A stretch of DNA of 35,475 bases from Sulfurimonas sp. RIFCSPLOWO2_12_36_12 (GTDB lineage Bacteria; Campylobacterota; Campylobacteria; Campylobacterales; Sulfurimonadaceae): contig MIBZ01000059.1 of assembly GCA_001829675.1 (NCBI GenBank), forward strand, positions 1 through 35,475. Direction: 5' to 3'. The notes under the pieces are model-generated. The model saw nothing but the letters and a program-made list of their open reading frames with translations. It was not told the DNA's origin and made no database searches. A program made the position numbers and the translations under genes. Shown piece by piece: positions 16,128-25,060 of the stretch (position 1 is the stretch's first letter; each line of letters starts with the position of its first letter).

Positions 16128-16952
16128 CTATAATTTTTGATAAATTGAAGAGCCTAAAAGTTTTAGCGTCTCTTTGTGTGTCGTCAAAGACTCCGAACTT
16201 CCTAAAAAGAGCGGGGAGCCTTTTGGTAAAAGTTGCGCAAACCGTCCTACTAACTGATGTCTGGTTTTGTCATCAAAATAGATCATTACATTTCTGCAAA
16301 AAATCATATCAAACTTGTTTTTGAAAAAAAACTCATCTGTGACTAGATTGTATAGACGAAACAAAACCCTCTTTTTCAATGCCGATTTTATTTGATATTT
16401 CATCTCATTTTTGGCATCAAATTTTTCAAAAGATTGCATAACCATATTTTTTGGCAGCTGCTCTATTTGCGTAGACTCATAACAGCCCTCAATTGCACAC
16501 TTGAGAACTTTTGATGAAATATCTGTTGCCAGAATCTTAATATCCCAGCTCTCAAAATCCGGCAAATAATTTTGTAAAAACATCAAAATCGTATATGGCT
16601 CTTCTCCGCTGGAGCATCCAGCCGACCAGATTCTGATTTTTTTATCTCTTTTTGATGATATTAATTCCGGTAAGTAGCCCTGCAGCCACTTCCACTGTGT
16701 CTCTTCTCGAAAAAAAGATGTTACATTTGTAGATATCGCACTTACAAAAAAGAGAAGTTCATCGCCGGTTGTATCGCTAACTAAACGGTTATAGTACTCT
16801 TTAAATGATTTTAGTTCTAGCTCATTTAAGCGTTTGCTTAGGCGGCCTTTTACAAGTGTCTGTTTTTCTTCTGAAATGGAGATGCCGACTTTTTCATAAA
16901 TATAAGTACGAAAAAGTTTAAACTCCTCCGGTTTCAGCTCAATCTCATACAT
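16128..16952 (-). CDS. cheR: chemotaxis protein methyltransferase CheR
   Basis: CheR methylates receptor glutamates with S-adenosylmethionine. The 274-residue protein has the N-terminal helical domain and the C-terminal Rossmann methyltransferase domain with STNVTSFFRE, the SAM-binding WSAGCSSGEEPY, LATDIS, and FCRNVMIYFD. Length and motifs are standard. The ATG at 16952 lies inside the end of cheA (8-base overlap), so translation is coupled. Confidence 0.97.
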   Translation of the reverse strand: MYEIELKPEEFKLFRTYIYEKVGISISEEKQTLVKGRLSKRLNELELKSFKEYYNRLVSDTTGDELLFFVSAISTNVTSFFREETQWKWLQGYLPELISSKRDKKIRIWSAGCSSGEEPYTILMFLQNYLPDFESWDIKILATDISSKVLKCAIEGCYESTQIEQLPKNMVMQSFEKFDAKNEMKYQIKSALKKRVLFRLYNLVTDEFFFKNKFDMIFCRNVMIYFDDKTRHQLVGRFAQLLPKGSPLFLGSSESLTTHKETLKLLGSSIYQKL

Positions 16953-19023
16953 GAGAAATCTCGTTTAGGGGACGCAGTTCATCTACATTTAAAATCAATG
17001 CAATATCGCCGTTTCCAAGAATTGCGCCGCCGGAAATCTCTTTTATCTTAGCCAATGATTTGCCTAAAGTTTTGATTACGACCTGTTGTCGCCCAAGAAG
17101 CTCATCTATCATGACAGCTATTCTGCCTCCCTCAGTCTCCACACAAACTAAAATGCTCTCCCAAGCTTCCATTTTTTGGGTTTTGATATCAAAAACAGTG
17201 CTCAACCTAATGATGGGAATACACTCTCCGCGAAGGTTTACAAACTCGCCCCTTCCTTTTATGATATGTACAATCTCTTTTTCGGGGCGAAATGATTCTA
17301 CAACGCTAAGGGTAGGAATAATATATATTTCATCAGCCGTTCGTACAAGCATTCCGTCAATAATCGCCAGAGTCAGAGGTAAAACTATAGAGAAAGTAGT
17401 GCCACATCCTTCATCTGAATCTATCTCTATTTTACCGCGGAGCTTTTCTATGGATGTTTTAACAACATCAAGTCCCACGCCACGCCCTGAGAGGTCACTA
17501 ACCGCTTCGGCGGTTGAGAATCCAGGTTGCATAATAAGACTAAATATCTGCGAATCTGTAAGATTTTCATTTTCGTTGATGATTCCGCGTTCTATCGCTT
17601 TTTGTAACACCCTCTCTTTGTTGATTCCTCTACCGTCATCACTCACGCTTATAACAATATTGCCGCTTTTATGAAAAGCCCTCAAAGCAATAACCCCCTC
17701 CGCATTTTTACCTGCACGGAGTCTCTCATCGCTGTTCGACTCTAAACCATGGTCTATCGCATTGCGAATAATATGTATCAGCGGGTCAGAGAGACTGTCT
17801 ATCATAGTCTTATCAATCTCCGTATCTTCCCCTTGAACGATAAGGTGAACCTCTTTGAGTGTTTTTTTAGAGGTGTCTCTGACAACCCGTTTCATTTTCT
17901 CAAAAGTATCTTTAATTGCAATCATACGAAGACTCATAACTCTGTCTTGAATCTTTTTGGTGATTTTTGAGAGAGTTTCTATTGTACGGTTAATCGCCTC
18001 ATCTTCGATGGAGCGGATTTTTTCGTTTTGCGCTATAAAGTTTTGCGTAATTACCAACTCTCCTACAGAATCAAACAGCTCATCAAGCTTAATCGTATCA
18101 ATACGAATGGTTGATTTTGGCGCGTTTGCATTCGACGGCGCAGGGCTTGGAGCTGTTTGGAAAGCTGTGCTTAAAGCTGCCTCTATCTTTATATCTGCTT
18201 TTTTGATTACGGCAGGTTCTATCTGAGTGATATGAAATTCATGCTCAAACAAAAACTCAAATATCTCCTCAATATCTTCTCTCCTTTGAAGAGTTAAAAC
18301 AACGACGGTTACATTGGCGATACCGTTTTCATCACTTTTAAATTCGCTTATGGTTTTGACATTTTTCATATCAAAAAAGCTCTCTAAAAAGTTTGTTCTT
18401 TCGCTTAAAATTTTTAAAAATATAAAATAGTCAAATCCTCGTTTATAGCAGTCAATATCAAGATTCAAATCAATTTTATATAAATTCAACTCATCCGTTT
18501 GCAGTGCTTGATGAAATTTAATGCTCTTTTCAATGTCATTTTCTTCATTCTCTAAAGAACTCAAGCCAAATTCAGATGCCAAATCATTTAGCTCTGCAAC
18601 ACTGTTTTGCTCAGTCATAGGCTTAGAGATGTTTTTCTTAAGCGCAAGCAAGCGTTTAATCTTTTCTAAACACTCAGTATAGCTTTGCGGCAGCTGTTCT
18701 ATGGCATTTAGTTCACATCCCATAACCTCTTTTACAACATCTACGCTCTCTACGAAGAGCTCTAAATTATTTGCTTCTATGCTCTCTTTTGTGCTTCGGT
18801 AATAATCTAGCAAATCTTCAAAATGATGAACAAATTCACCAAGACGGGTAAATCCGAATGCATTGGCGTTGCCTTTTAGTGTATGAACACCGCGAAAAAT
18901 TTCGTTTAGCAGATTAAAATCATTTGAATTCTCTTCAAAACGGATAATATCAACATCTAATTTTTCAACTATTTCGCCGGCTTCTTCTATAAAAATCGCT
19001 TTGACTTGTTCTTGTTTAGTCAT
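16945..19023 (-). CDS. cheA: chemotaxis histidine kinase CheA
   Basis: CheA autophosphorylates in receptor arrays and passes phosphate to CheY and CheB. The 692 residues contain an N-terminal Hpt domain with H47 (GVHTLKGNANAFG), a middle region (about 170-290), the dimerisation helices (about 310-370), the HATPase domain with IIRNAIDHGLE, SDDGRGI and GRGVGLDVV, and a C-terminal CheW-like domain (about 560-690). All catalytic motifs are intact. There is no C-terminal receiver domain, unlike the CheA of Campylobacter and Helicobacter, which suggests this is a second, separate chemosensory pathway. The start overlaps the STAS gene by 8 bases. Confidence 0.97.
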   Translation of the reverse strand: MTKQEQVKAIFIEEAGEIVEKLDVDIIRFEENSNDFNLLNEIFRGVHTLKGNANAFGFTRLGEFVHHFEDLLDYYRSTKESIEANNLELFVESVDVVKEVMGCELNAIEQLPQSYTECLEKIKRLLALKKNISKPMTEQNSVAELNDLASEFGLSSLENEENDIEKSIKFHQALQTDELNLYKIDLNLDIDCYKRGFDYFIFLKILSERTNFLESFFDMKNVKTISEFKSDENGIANVTVVVLTLQRREDIEEIFEFLFEHEFHITQIEPAVIKKADIKIEAALSTAFQTAPSPAPSNANAPKSTIRIDTIKLDELFDSVGELVITQNFIAQNEKIRSIEDEAINRTIETLSKITKKIQDRVMSLRMIAIKDTFEKMKRVVRDTSKKTLKEVHLIVQGEDTEIDKTMIDSLSDPLIHIIRNAIDHGLESNSDERLRAGKNAEGVIALRAFHKSGNIVISVSDDGRGINKERVLQKAIERGIINENENLTDSQIFSLIMQPGFSTAEAVSDLSGRGVGLDVVKTSIEKLRGKIEIDSDEGCGTTFSIVLPLTLAIIDGMLVRTADEIYIIPTLSVVESFRPEKEIVHIIKGRGEFVNLRGECIPIIRLSTVFDIKTQKMEAWESILVCVETEGGRIAVMIDELLGRQQVVIKTLGKSLAKIKEISGGAILGNGDIALILNVDELRPLNEISHV

Positions 19024-19279
19024 GATATATCCAATGAACGGTTCCGTATATCGGGGACATTGTCCATCCTTTGTCTAAAAAAGGAATCTCCATTTCAGGG
19101 CGAGTTTTTTTTATGCTCACTAAAAGAGAGAGAAGCGCACTTGATTTAAGCAGACCATTCTCCTCTATCTCGATTTTTTCAATATACTCAATTCTGGGGC
19201 GAATAAACTCTTCAAATTCTACAATTTCGTCCATGGACATATCTAAGTCTATGGTAAGTGCATCACCATTAATTTCCAT
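19016..19279 (-). CDS. STAS-domain small protein
   Basis: This 87-residue acidic protein resembles a minimal STAS domain (anti-sigma factor antagonist fold): a beta strand, FEEFIRPRIEYIEKIEIEENG, then the helix LLKSSALLSLLVSIKKTRPE, where the SSAL segment matches the usual position of the phosphorylatable Ser. Its partner is not known; it could link to the PAS kinase or to the CheA pathway. It begins one base after the MCP stop and ends inside the cheA start, so it is part of the core che operon. Confidence 0.7.
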   Translation of the reverse strand: MEINGDALTIDLDMSMDEIVEFEEFIRPRIEYIEKIEIEENGLLKSSALLSLLVSIKKTRPEMEIPFLDKGWTMSPIYGTVHWIYHD

Positions 19280-19280
19280 T

Positions 19281-20924
19281 TTAAAACTCTTTTAAATCAT
19301 CTTCATGCAAAGGAAAAATTTCTTCAGCTTTGCTAGATGACTCTCTGCTTTTAGAGATATAATTTTTTTTATGTGTCATTTGTGGCGCTTTTATCTCTGC
19401 TTGATAATGAGGTCCTTTTTTTGTCGCAACTATCTGAGTAGCGGTGTTCATTCCAACCATTTTTGCCAAAACGAAAACAGAATCCATCATCGATGAGGCT
19501 TGTGCGTTTAACTGCTGTGCGGCAGCTGCGGCTTCCTCTGAATTTGCAGCAACCTGTTGTGTTACTTGGTCAACTTGACCCATTGCCTGATTTATTTGAG
19601 TCATTCCCTCGCTTTGTTCTTTGCCGGCGATAGAAATCTCTCCGATTAAATCAGATACTTTTTTAGATTGCTCGACTATCTCTTTAAAAGATGTGTGGGT
19701 TGCAAGGGCAATCTGATTTCCCTCTTTAATCTGTCCAAGAACCTCTTCTATAATCACTGATGTCTCTTTGGCTGCTGAGGCTGCGCGCTGAGCAAGGTTG
19801 CGAACTTCATCTGCAACTACCGCAAATCCAAGCCCGTGTTCGCCTGCACGCGCGGCTTCTACCGCTGCATTTAGAGCTAAGAGGTTCGTTTGAAACGCAA
19901 TTTGATCAATAGCTTTGATAATCCCTGAAATTTTTGTAGCCGATTCTGTAATCGCATGCATAGATGAGGAGAGCTGTTCACCCTTTTCATAACCTGCACG
20001 GGCAGAGTCATTTGCATTTTTTGCCAAAATATCGGCTTGACGCGCATTGTCCGTATTTTGCGTATTTATTGCCGTACTCTCTTCCAGCGTCGCACTTACC
20101 TCTTCTACACTTGCAGCTTGTATACTTGCTCCTTGAGCCAAAGATGAGGACGATGAAGCGACTTGATCACTGGCAGAGGAGATTTGAGCCGCACCGTCTT
20201 TGATGGAGGTTACGCTTGCAGTAATTGAGCGGGTAATCGAACGAATAATAATTGTTGCCAGTACAATTGCCAATATAATTGATGCTGTAACAATCATTGC
20301 AAGCAGCTCTTTAAATGAAGATGCTTCCTCTTTTGAGTGCTTACTTGTTTCTACCATATTCTCTTCGTTGATAGAGTATAGTTTTTGCAGATTTTCTTCC
20401 ATACTCATACGCAAAGAGGTGATTTTTAGGAGATGCTCGCCTATTTTGCCAAAAAGCAGTTCAGTCTGTTCAGGGTCGTCACTCTTAGACAAGCCCTCAA
20501 TTACATCAGATTTGAAACTTTCATTTCTTTTTCGCCACTGCTCGTAATCGGGTAAAAATTTCCCCCATATCTCGCTCTCTTCTTTAGTATGGGCAACTTT
20601 ATTGTACTTTTCTATACCTTTGTCAATTATGCCAAACCCTTTTTGCATCATTTCTGAGACATTTTGCATTTTTGTTTTCATATCAGGGTCATTTTCAAGT
20701 CCTCTGGAACGGTTTACTTGAATTGCAAAGAGCATGATACCGTAGCGGATAGTACCCGTACTTATGAGTGAAGAGGAGCGAACTTCTCCAAGCTCTACAA
20801 TATCTGCCTCCAATTGAGTAGTTGCTCTGTATCCCATAAATCCCACAACAATCAATGAAATTATCAAAACTGCCGTCAGCAACATTAATTTGCTTTTTAA
20901 TAACATATTTTCTAACCAACCCAT
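19281..20924 (-). CDS. transmembrane methyl-accepting chemotaxis protein
   Basis: The 547-residue receptor has TM1 (about 12-32), a periplasmic helical ligand domain (33-207), TM2 (208-227) and a cytoplasmic signalling domain with the MCP tip IDQIAFQTNLLALNAAVEAA (from about 339) followed by EHGLGFAVVADEVRNLA. Only about 18 residues separate TM2 from the adaptation helix, so a normal HAMP domain is missing. The C-terminus (EDDLKEF) lacks the NWETF-type tether for CheR. The ATG at 20924 is chosen over a TTG at 20945 because AAGGAG precedes it by 7 bases. It is probably the dedicated receptor of this locus. Confidence 0.95.
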   Translation of the reverse strand: MGWLENMLLKSKLMLLTAVLIISLIVVGFMGYRATTQLEADIVELGEVRSSSLISTGTIRYGIMLFAIQVNRSRGLENDPDMKTKMQNVSEMMQKGFGIIDKGIEKYNKVAHTKEESEIWGKFLPDYEQWRKRNESFKSDVIEGLSKSDDPEQTELLFGKIGEHLLKITSLRMSMEENLQKLYSINEENMVETSKHSKEEASSFKELLAMIVTASIILAIVLATIIIRSITRSITASVTSIKDGAAQISSASDQVASSSSSLAQGASIQAASVEEVSATLEESTAINTQNTDNARQADILAKNANDSARAGYEKGEQLSSSMHAITESATKISGIIKAIDQIAFQTNLLALNAAVEAARAGEHGLGFAVVADEVRNLAQRAASAAKETSVIIEEVLGQIKEGNQIALATHTSFKEIVEQSKKVSDLIGEISIAGKEQSEGMTQINQAMGQVDQVTQQVAANSEEAAAAAQQLNAQASSMMDSVFVLAKMVGMNTATQIVATKKGPHYQAEIKAPQMTHKKNYISKSRESSSKAEEIFPLHEDDLKEF

Positions 20925-20934
20925 CTTATTCTCC

Positions 20935-21429
20935 TTAATCCTCAATCAAATTTTGTATTTGTTCTAAGTCTACAATTTCATCAGCTTCAAAAAGTTTTAA
21001 AACATCCAAAATCATCACGACATTTTCCCCCATCTGTGCAACTGCCGAGATGAAATCCGTATCGATATAGCTTCCAAATTTTGGAGGCTCACTTAAATTT
21101 GATTCATCTATTGATGCAACTTCTTCAACATGGTCCACGATAAAACCGATATTTATTTTGTCAATTTCTACAATGATAATAGCGGTGTGCATATCTGCCT
21201 CTCTGCTTGGCATTGCAAAGCGCAATCTTGTATCTACTACCGGTATAATCGAACCGCGCAGATTGATTACTCCTCTCATAAACTGAGGCGTTTTCGGCAC
21301 AGCTGTTATCTTCATCATCGCAATAATCTCTTTTACCCGCTCTATTGCAATTCCGTACTGTTCATCTCCCAGAAAAAAGGTAAGATAGCGCGCCTTTTTA
21401 GATTGGGATGTATTTGGTTCTGTACTCAT
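20935..21429 (-). CDS. cheW: chemotaxis coupling protein CheW
   Basis: CheW links CheA to receptors. The 164-residue protein shows the family core: YLTFFLGDEQYGI, VKEIIAMM, MRGVINLRGSIIPVVD, and IGFIVDHVEEV. A short N-terminal extension (about 12 residues) and an acidic C-terminal tail are present. The ATG at 21429 has AGGAG 9 bases upstream and follows the CheY-like gene stop by 4 bases; the MCP gene begins 10 bases after its own stop. Confidence 0.97.
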   Translation of the reverse strand: MSTEPNTSQSKKARYLTFFLGDEQYGIAIERVKEIIAMMKITAVPKTPQFMRGVINLRGSIIPVVDTRLRFAMPSREADMHTAIIIVEIDKINIGFIVDHVEEVASIDESNLSEPPKFGSYIDTDFISAVAQMGENVVMILDVLKLFEADEIVDLEQIQNLIED

Positions 21430-21433
21430 ATAT

Positions 21434-21820
21434 TCATACTCCTAGCACCATTTTGATTGATTTAACAAATTTTTCATCACTAAAAGGTTTTACCATCCAT
21501 CCGGTTACCCCTATCTCTTTACCCGCCGTTTTTATCTCATTAGAGCTCTCAGTTGTTAAAATAATTACCGGTTTTGTTTTGTACTTGCTGTTGGATTTTA
21601 TAGCCTTGATTAGTTCTAGTCCGTTGAGTTCGGGCATATTTATATCACTGATAAGAAGATCAAAATTTTCACTCTCGTTTTGAAGCGCTTCTAATAGGAC
21701 AAGAGGGTTTAAGTACGCTTTGAACTCAATCATTCCGCTCCCAATCATCTCCACAAGCGCCAACTCTGCCATCGCAACAACTGCTTTAGAATCGTCAACT
21801 ATTATTACTTTTTTTGCCAT
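21434..21820 (-). CDS. CheY-like single-domain response regulator
   Basis: This 128-residue receiver domain has the acidic pair D9-D10, phospho-acceptor D59 (LLISDINMPELNG), switch Thr (about T90, ILTTES) and K111 (MVKPF). No output domain follows. It should be a target of the CheA or PAS kinase in this locus. Whether it acts on the flagellar motor cannot be told from sequence; as part of a second che locus it may serve another output. Confidence 0.93.
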   Translation of the reverse strand: MAKKVIIVDDSKAVVAMAELALVEMIGSGMIEFKAYLNPLVLLEALQNESENFDLLISDINMPELNGLELIKAIKSNSKYKTKPVIILTTESSNEIKTAGKEIGVTGWMVKPFSDEKFVKSIKMVLGV

Positions 21821-21842
21821 TTACTTTCTCCTTGAGTGTTTA

Positions 21843-23267
21843 TTAAAAAAATTCCATTTCATTATCATCATCAACATCAATCTCCTTATTGCTCATAATT
21901 CCTTCAATCTGCATACAGGAACTAAAAAATGAGCTATCCAAATAGTGAATGTCTTGTGTATCTTGAAGTTCAAAAATATGTTTTCTCCACGATACAAGGT
22001 CATATCCCAAATTTTCCAACAACATAATGAGCGTTTTCGTTTTGGCAGAATCTTCTACAACCAAACTAGCCCTGTCTTTTAAAAAAACTCCAAGTGAAGA
22101 GAGAGCGTATGCAAGGGCAGTAAATTCAAAAAGCGTGCTGATTGTATGAGAGTAGGCTCCCAACACTCTGTCCGCAAAATCTATAAGATTTTCATCTGTC
22201 GGCTCCTCTTCAAATGTTGAGAGTTTTTCTCTCCACTCTTCATCAAAGCTTGCCAAATCAAGAATCTCATCTAAAATATCCCCGCCAAGATCAGAGACAT
22301 AATCAACCGAACTGGTTTTTTTAGTAAAACTTTGTCTAAGCAGCACTTTCTCCTCAGATGCAACAGCACGAACTTCTTTTGCATCTTTTGATTTAACTGC
22401 CTCTTGCTTTGAAACTACTGTTTTAATCTCTGGCTTAGTTTCACTCTTAATTTCCGTCTTATTCTCTATTTTGCTCTCATCTGATTTTTTTTCTTCAAAG
22501 TGTCTTTTTAATCTGGCACATAAAACATTCTCTTTGATGATAAAATCAGATTTAAATTTCTCAACTATCTCAACTATTTTCTGCTCCAAAATAATCGCAT
22601 TTTCAAATTTAATCGTTATGTAAAGTTCATCGTAACTCTCTTCAATTATTATGCTTAAACGCTGGGCGTTCCTAGTTCCTTGACGCATAAGCATATAAAA
22701 GAGTTCTATTATCGGGTCAAGTTTGCTGCATGCGACTACATCTCTGGCGTTGTATTGGTCAAACAGATACATTCCAAAATCCATCATTGATTCCGTATCT
22801 GTAATATCAAAGATGATTTTAAAAGAGCGGATGTCGGAATTGAACGGATTTAGCGCATCTTTTTTCGAAAGAAGTTTGCCCTCTCCCTGCTTTAAAAGCA
22901 TTGATGAACCTATGCTTTGTATTTTAAATAAAATCAGCTCTTTGTCAATTGGTTTGGTAATGTAAATATCAACGCCGATTTCACTCATATTTTTTTGCAT
23001 ATTTGGGTCTATAACGGCCGTTACGGCAATAACGACAATTTCAGGATGCAGTTTTTTTATAACTTTTGATGCTTCGTAACCATCCATTACCGGCATCATG
23101 ATGTCCATCAATACAATATCAGGGTGCCAATTTTGGGTAATTTCTACGGCTTCAAGCCCGTTTGTTGCCTCTTTTATCTCAAAATTTTCTAATTTTCTGC
23201 ATATAGCTTTTAAAACTAAACGATTGTCTTCAACATCATCAACTATAAGAAGTCTTAAATTATCCAT
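21843..23267 (-). CDS. response regulator with receiver domain and unknown output region
   Basis: Residues 1-125 form a receiver domain (D10-D11, phospho-acceptor D55 in LMDIMMPVMDG, K in ITKPI). The remaining 350 residues are unrecognised: a folded middle part (about 145-265), a low-complexity Lys/Glu/Thr linker with repeated KTEIKSETKPEIK-like units (about 270-300), and a helical C-terminal part (about 325-474). The C-terminal helices have the look of a four-helix phosphotransfer-like bundle, but no clear Hpt motif was found. It sits between the PAS kinase and the CheY-like gene and may connect the two. Start ATG 23267. Confidence 0.85.
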   Translation of the reverse strand: MDNLRLLIVDDVEDNRLVLKAICRKLENFEIKEATNGLEAVEITQNWHPDIVLMDIMMPVMDGYEASKVIKKLHPEIVVIAVTAVIDPNMQKNMSEIGVDIYITKPIDKELILFKIQSIGSSMLLKQGEGKLLSKKDALNPFNSDIRSFKIIFDITDTESMMDFGMYLFDQYNARDVVACSKLDPIIELFYMLMRQGTRNAQRLSIIIEESYDELYITIKFENAIILEQKIVEIVEKFKSDFIIKENVLCARLKRHFEEKKSDESKIENKTEIKSETKPEIKTVVSKQEAVKSKDAKEVRAVASEEKVLLRQSFTKKTSSVDYVSDLGGDILDEILDLASFDEEWREKLSTFEEEPTDENLIDFADRVLGAYSHTISTLFEFTALAYALSSLGVFLKDRASLVVEDSAKTKTLIMLLENLGYDLVSWRKHIFELQDTQDIHYLDSSFFSSCMQIEGIMSNKEIDVDDDNEMEFF

Positions 23268-23281
23268 TTTTACTCTTTTTA

Positions 23282-24850
23282 TTATATTTTCTTAACTATT
23301 AGTCTAAAGCAGCTGCCTGCGCCCTCGGACGAAGTTACATCCAGCACCATATCCATCGCGTTTGCATACTCTCTCGTAATACTTAAACCCAAACCGGTTC
23401 CGATATCACTATCTCTTGCCTGTTCAAAAGGTTCAAATATGCGGGAAAGTTTTTCGCTCGGTATTCCAACTCCGCTGTCCTCAACTTCAATCAAATAACT
23501 GTTTTCATCTTCGCTTAACTGCACCGACACAAACCCATTTTCTGTAAATTTAAAAGCGTTTGAAATCAAGTTTATTAAAGTTTGATTGAATTTAATGTTA
23601 TCGCATTTAATTAAGCCAAAATCAAAATCTATTTTTAATCTATAATCCACACTCCCTTTTGTGTTTAGGCTTGAGCAATTTTCATAAGTTTCTCTAGCAA
23701 GTTTGACAACATCATAAACAGCAATATTGAAATGTTCATTTGAAGATTTAATCTTTGATAAATCAAGCAGAGAATTAATAAGGTTTAAAAGGCTTTTAGA
23801 GTTTTTATGGGCTCTTTGTATAAACATTTTAACCATCTCACGACTCTCTTCATCATCTAAAATTTCATCATAAGCATCCAACGCTTGGTCTGTAAAATTT
23901 AAAATCGCATTTAGAGGCGTCCTAAACTCATGAGAGACTTTGTCAAAAAATTTAGTTTTTATTTCAAGGGCATGCAGTGCATCTTCTTTTGTTTTTACCA
24001 TCTCTGTTATTTCGTTTTGAATAGATATGCACTCTATGATTGTGCCGGATTGATTTTTTATAGGGACAACGGTTGCACTGAAAAAATGAATATTTTCCTC
24101 TTTGTCTATATTTTCAATGACGCCTTTGTAAATTTCGCCGTTTTTTATAGTCTGTATGATTGAACTGTAACACTTGCAGGTTTCATCCGTATTACAAAGA
24201 ATTTTTATGCTTTTGCCTACCAACTCATCTTGGCTATACTTTAATGCTTCGCAAAACGCGTTGTTTATATAGGTAATATTTCCGATGCAATCCATTTTTA
24301 TAACCAAATTGGATATATCAATTGCGTTGTTATACTGTTTTAGTAAAAATTGAGCCTCTTCTTCATTTTTAGAGATAGACCTTAGGTTGTACTCAAGTAC
24401 ATTTTTATATCCCATTATCTCCGTTATATCAGTTAAAATAAGAATAAAAACATCTTCTATAAACTCAAACTGTTTAATTGAGATGTTAAATTCATGCACT
24501 TTTTTTGAGCTGATTATGCCCACACGGTAGTAATCTTTTTTGTTGTTGTCAATAAGATTAAACCATCTTTTATTTTGGTATCCGTCGTAAACATACCCAT
24601 ATTTATTTATTTTTTGAAAAACCTGCGAGAGAAGAAAATTCGGGTCAAAAACATCAATATCTTGAGCCGTAAAAAAATCTATAAATGACTTGTTTGCATC
24701 AATAACTGTATCGCCGTCTGTAATAGCTACAAGATTTGAAGTGATGTTAAACAGGGACTTGTAGTATCTAAAGTCCGGGTTCTCTTTTTTAATCTGTTGC
24801 TTTAATAATGTCTTTGGAGTAGAGAGAACATTCTGAGTTATTTCTTTCAT
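23282..24850 (-). CDS. soluble PAS-PAS histidine kinase
   Basis: The 522-residue cytoplasmic kinase has two PAS-like regions (about 33-145 and 172-285; the second with INNAFCEALKYSQDELVGKS), a HisKA domain with H307 (KVSHEFRTPLN) and an intact HATPase_c domain (NLISNAFKF, VEDSGVGI, GTGLGLSI). The second PAS contains the cysteines CNTDETCKC, which might bind a metal or sense redox (speculative). It is the first gene of the chemosensory locus, and its immediate neighbour encodes a receiver protein 14 bases downstream, its likely partner. Confidence 0.93.
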   Translation of the reverse strand: MKEITQNVLSTPKTLLKQQIKKENPDFRYYKSLFNITSNLVAITDGDTVIDANKSFIDFFTAQDIDVFDPNFLLSQVFQKINKYGYVYDGYQNKRWFNLIDNNKKDYYRVGIISSKKVHEFNISIKQFEFIEDVFILILTDITEIMGYKNVLEYNLRSISKNEEEAQFLLKQYNNAIDISNLVIKMDCIGNITYINNAFCEALKYSQDELVGKSIKILCNTDETCKCYSSIIQTIKNGEIYKGVIENIDKEENIHFFSATVVPIKNQSGTIIECISIQNEITEMVKTKEDALHALEIKTKFFDKVSHEFRTPLNAILNFTDQALDAYDEILDDEESREMVKMFIQRAHKNSKSLLNLINSLLDLSKIKSSNEHFNIAVYDVVKLARETYENCSSLNTKGSVDYRLKIDFDFGLIKCDNIKFNQTLINLISNAFKFTENGFVSVQLSEDENSYLIEVEDSGVGIPSEKLSRIFEPFEQARDSDIGTGLGLSITREYANAMDMVLDVTSSEGAGSCFRLIVKKI

Positions 24851-24885
24851 ATCTGCAACTTTATTATATAAACTTTACTTATGCT

Positions 24886-24891
24886 ACTATA
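24886..24891 (-). promoter_or_regulatory. possible -10 box of the chemosensory locus
   Basis: TATAGT on the minus strand lies 35 bases before the PAS-kinase ATG. A second TATAAT at 24863-24868 would leave almost no leader. This is the only gap upstream of the twelve-gene block, so its main promoter should be here; the exact site is uncertain. Confidence 0.35.
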
Positions 24892-24957
24892 AAATCATCA
24901 CATTTAAAGAGAGTGTCAGAAAAATGTCCAATAAAAGCATATTGAAATGAATTAAAA

Positions 24958-24983
24958 GTAACTTTAGGTAACAATTAAGTAAC
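24958..24983 (+). promoter_or_regulatory. three phased GTAAC direct repeats upstream of dsbD
   Basis: GTAAC occurs at 24958, 24968 and 24979, with start-to-start spacing of 10 and 11 bases, one helical turn each. The set lies about 40-65 bases upstream of the dsbD -10 box. Direct repeats with this period are typical of OmpR-family response regulator sites; the regulator is unknown. Confidence 0.4.
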
Positions 24984-25020
24984 AATTGCTTTAATTTATG
25001 CTTGATTGACATTAATTTGT

Positions 25021-25026
25021 TATAAT
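25021..25026 (+). promoter_or_regulatory. -10 box of dsbD
   Basis: TATAAT lies 35 bases before the dsbD ATG. A TTGACA at 25006-25011 is too close (9-base spacer) to be its -35. Confidence 0.5.
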
Positions 25027-25060
25027 TTTGCCACATTACAAAAAATCGGAAAAATATATT

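Noticed and set aside
17060..17674. 204-codon plus-strand ORF antisense to cheA
   Set aside because: It is the complement of well-conserved CheA coding sequence, lacks a ribosome-binding site and shows no recognisable family.
20925..20945. TTG start for the MCP gene
   Set aside because: The ATG at 20924 has a strong AAGGAG at ideal distance; the TTG lies at the end of cheW.
22430..22490. Short repeats inside the receiver-protein gene
   Set aside because: They encode a Lys/Glu/Thr-rich linker in frame and are not a separate DNA repeat or CRISPR array.
25028..25060. TTG start giving dsbD an 11-residue extension
   Set aside because: It would place charged residues before the signal peptide and begins about at the predicted transcription start.
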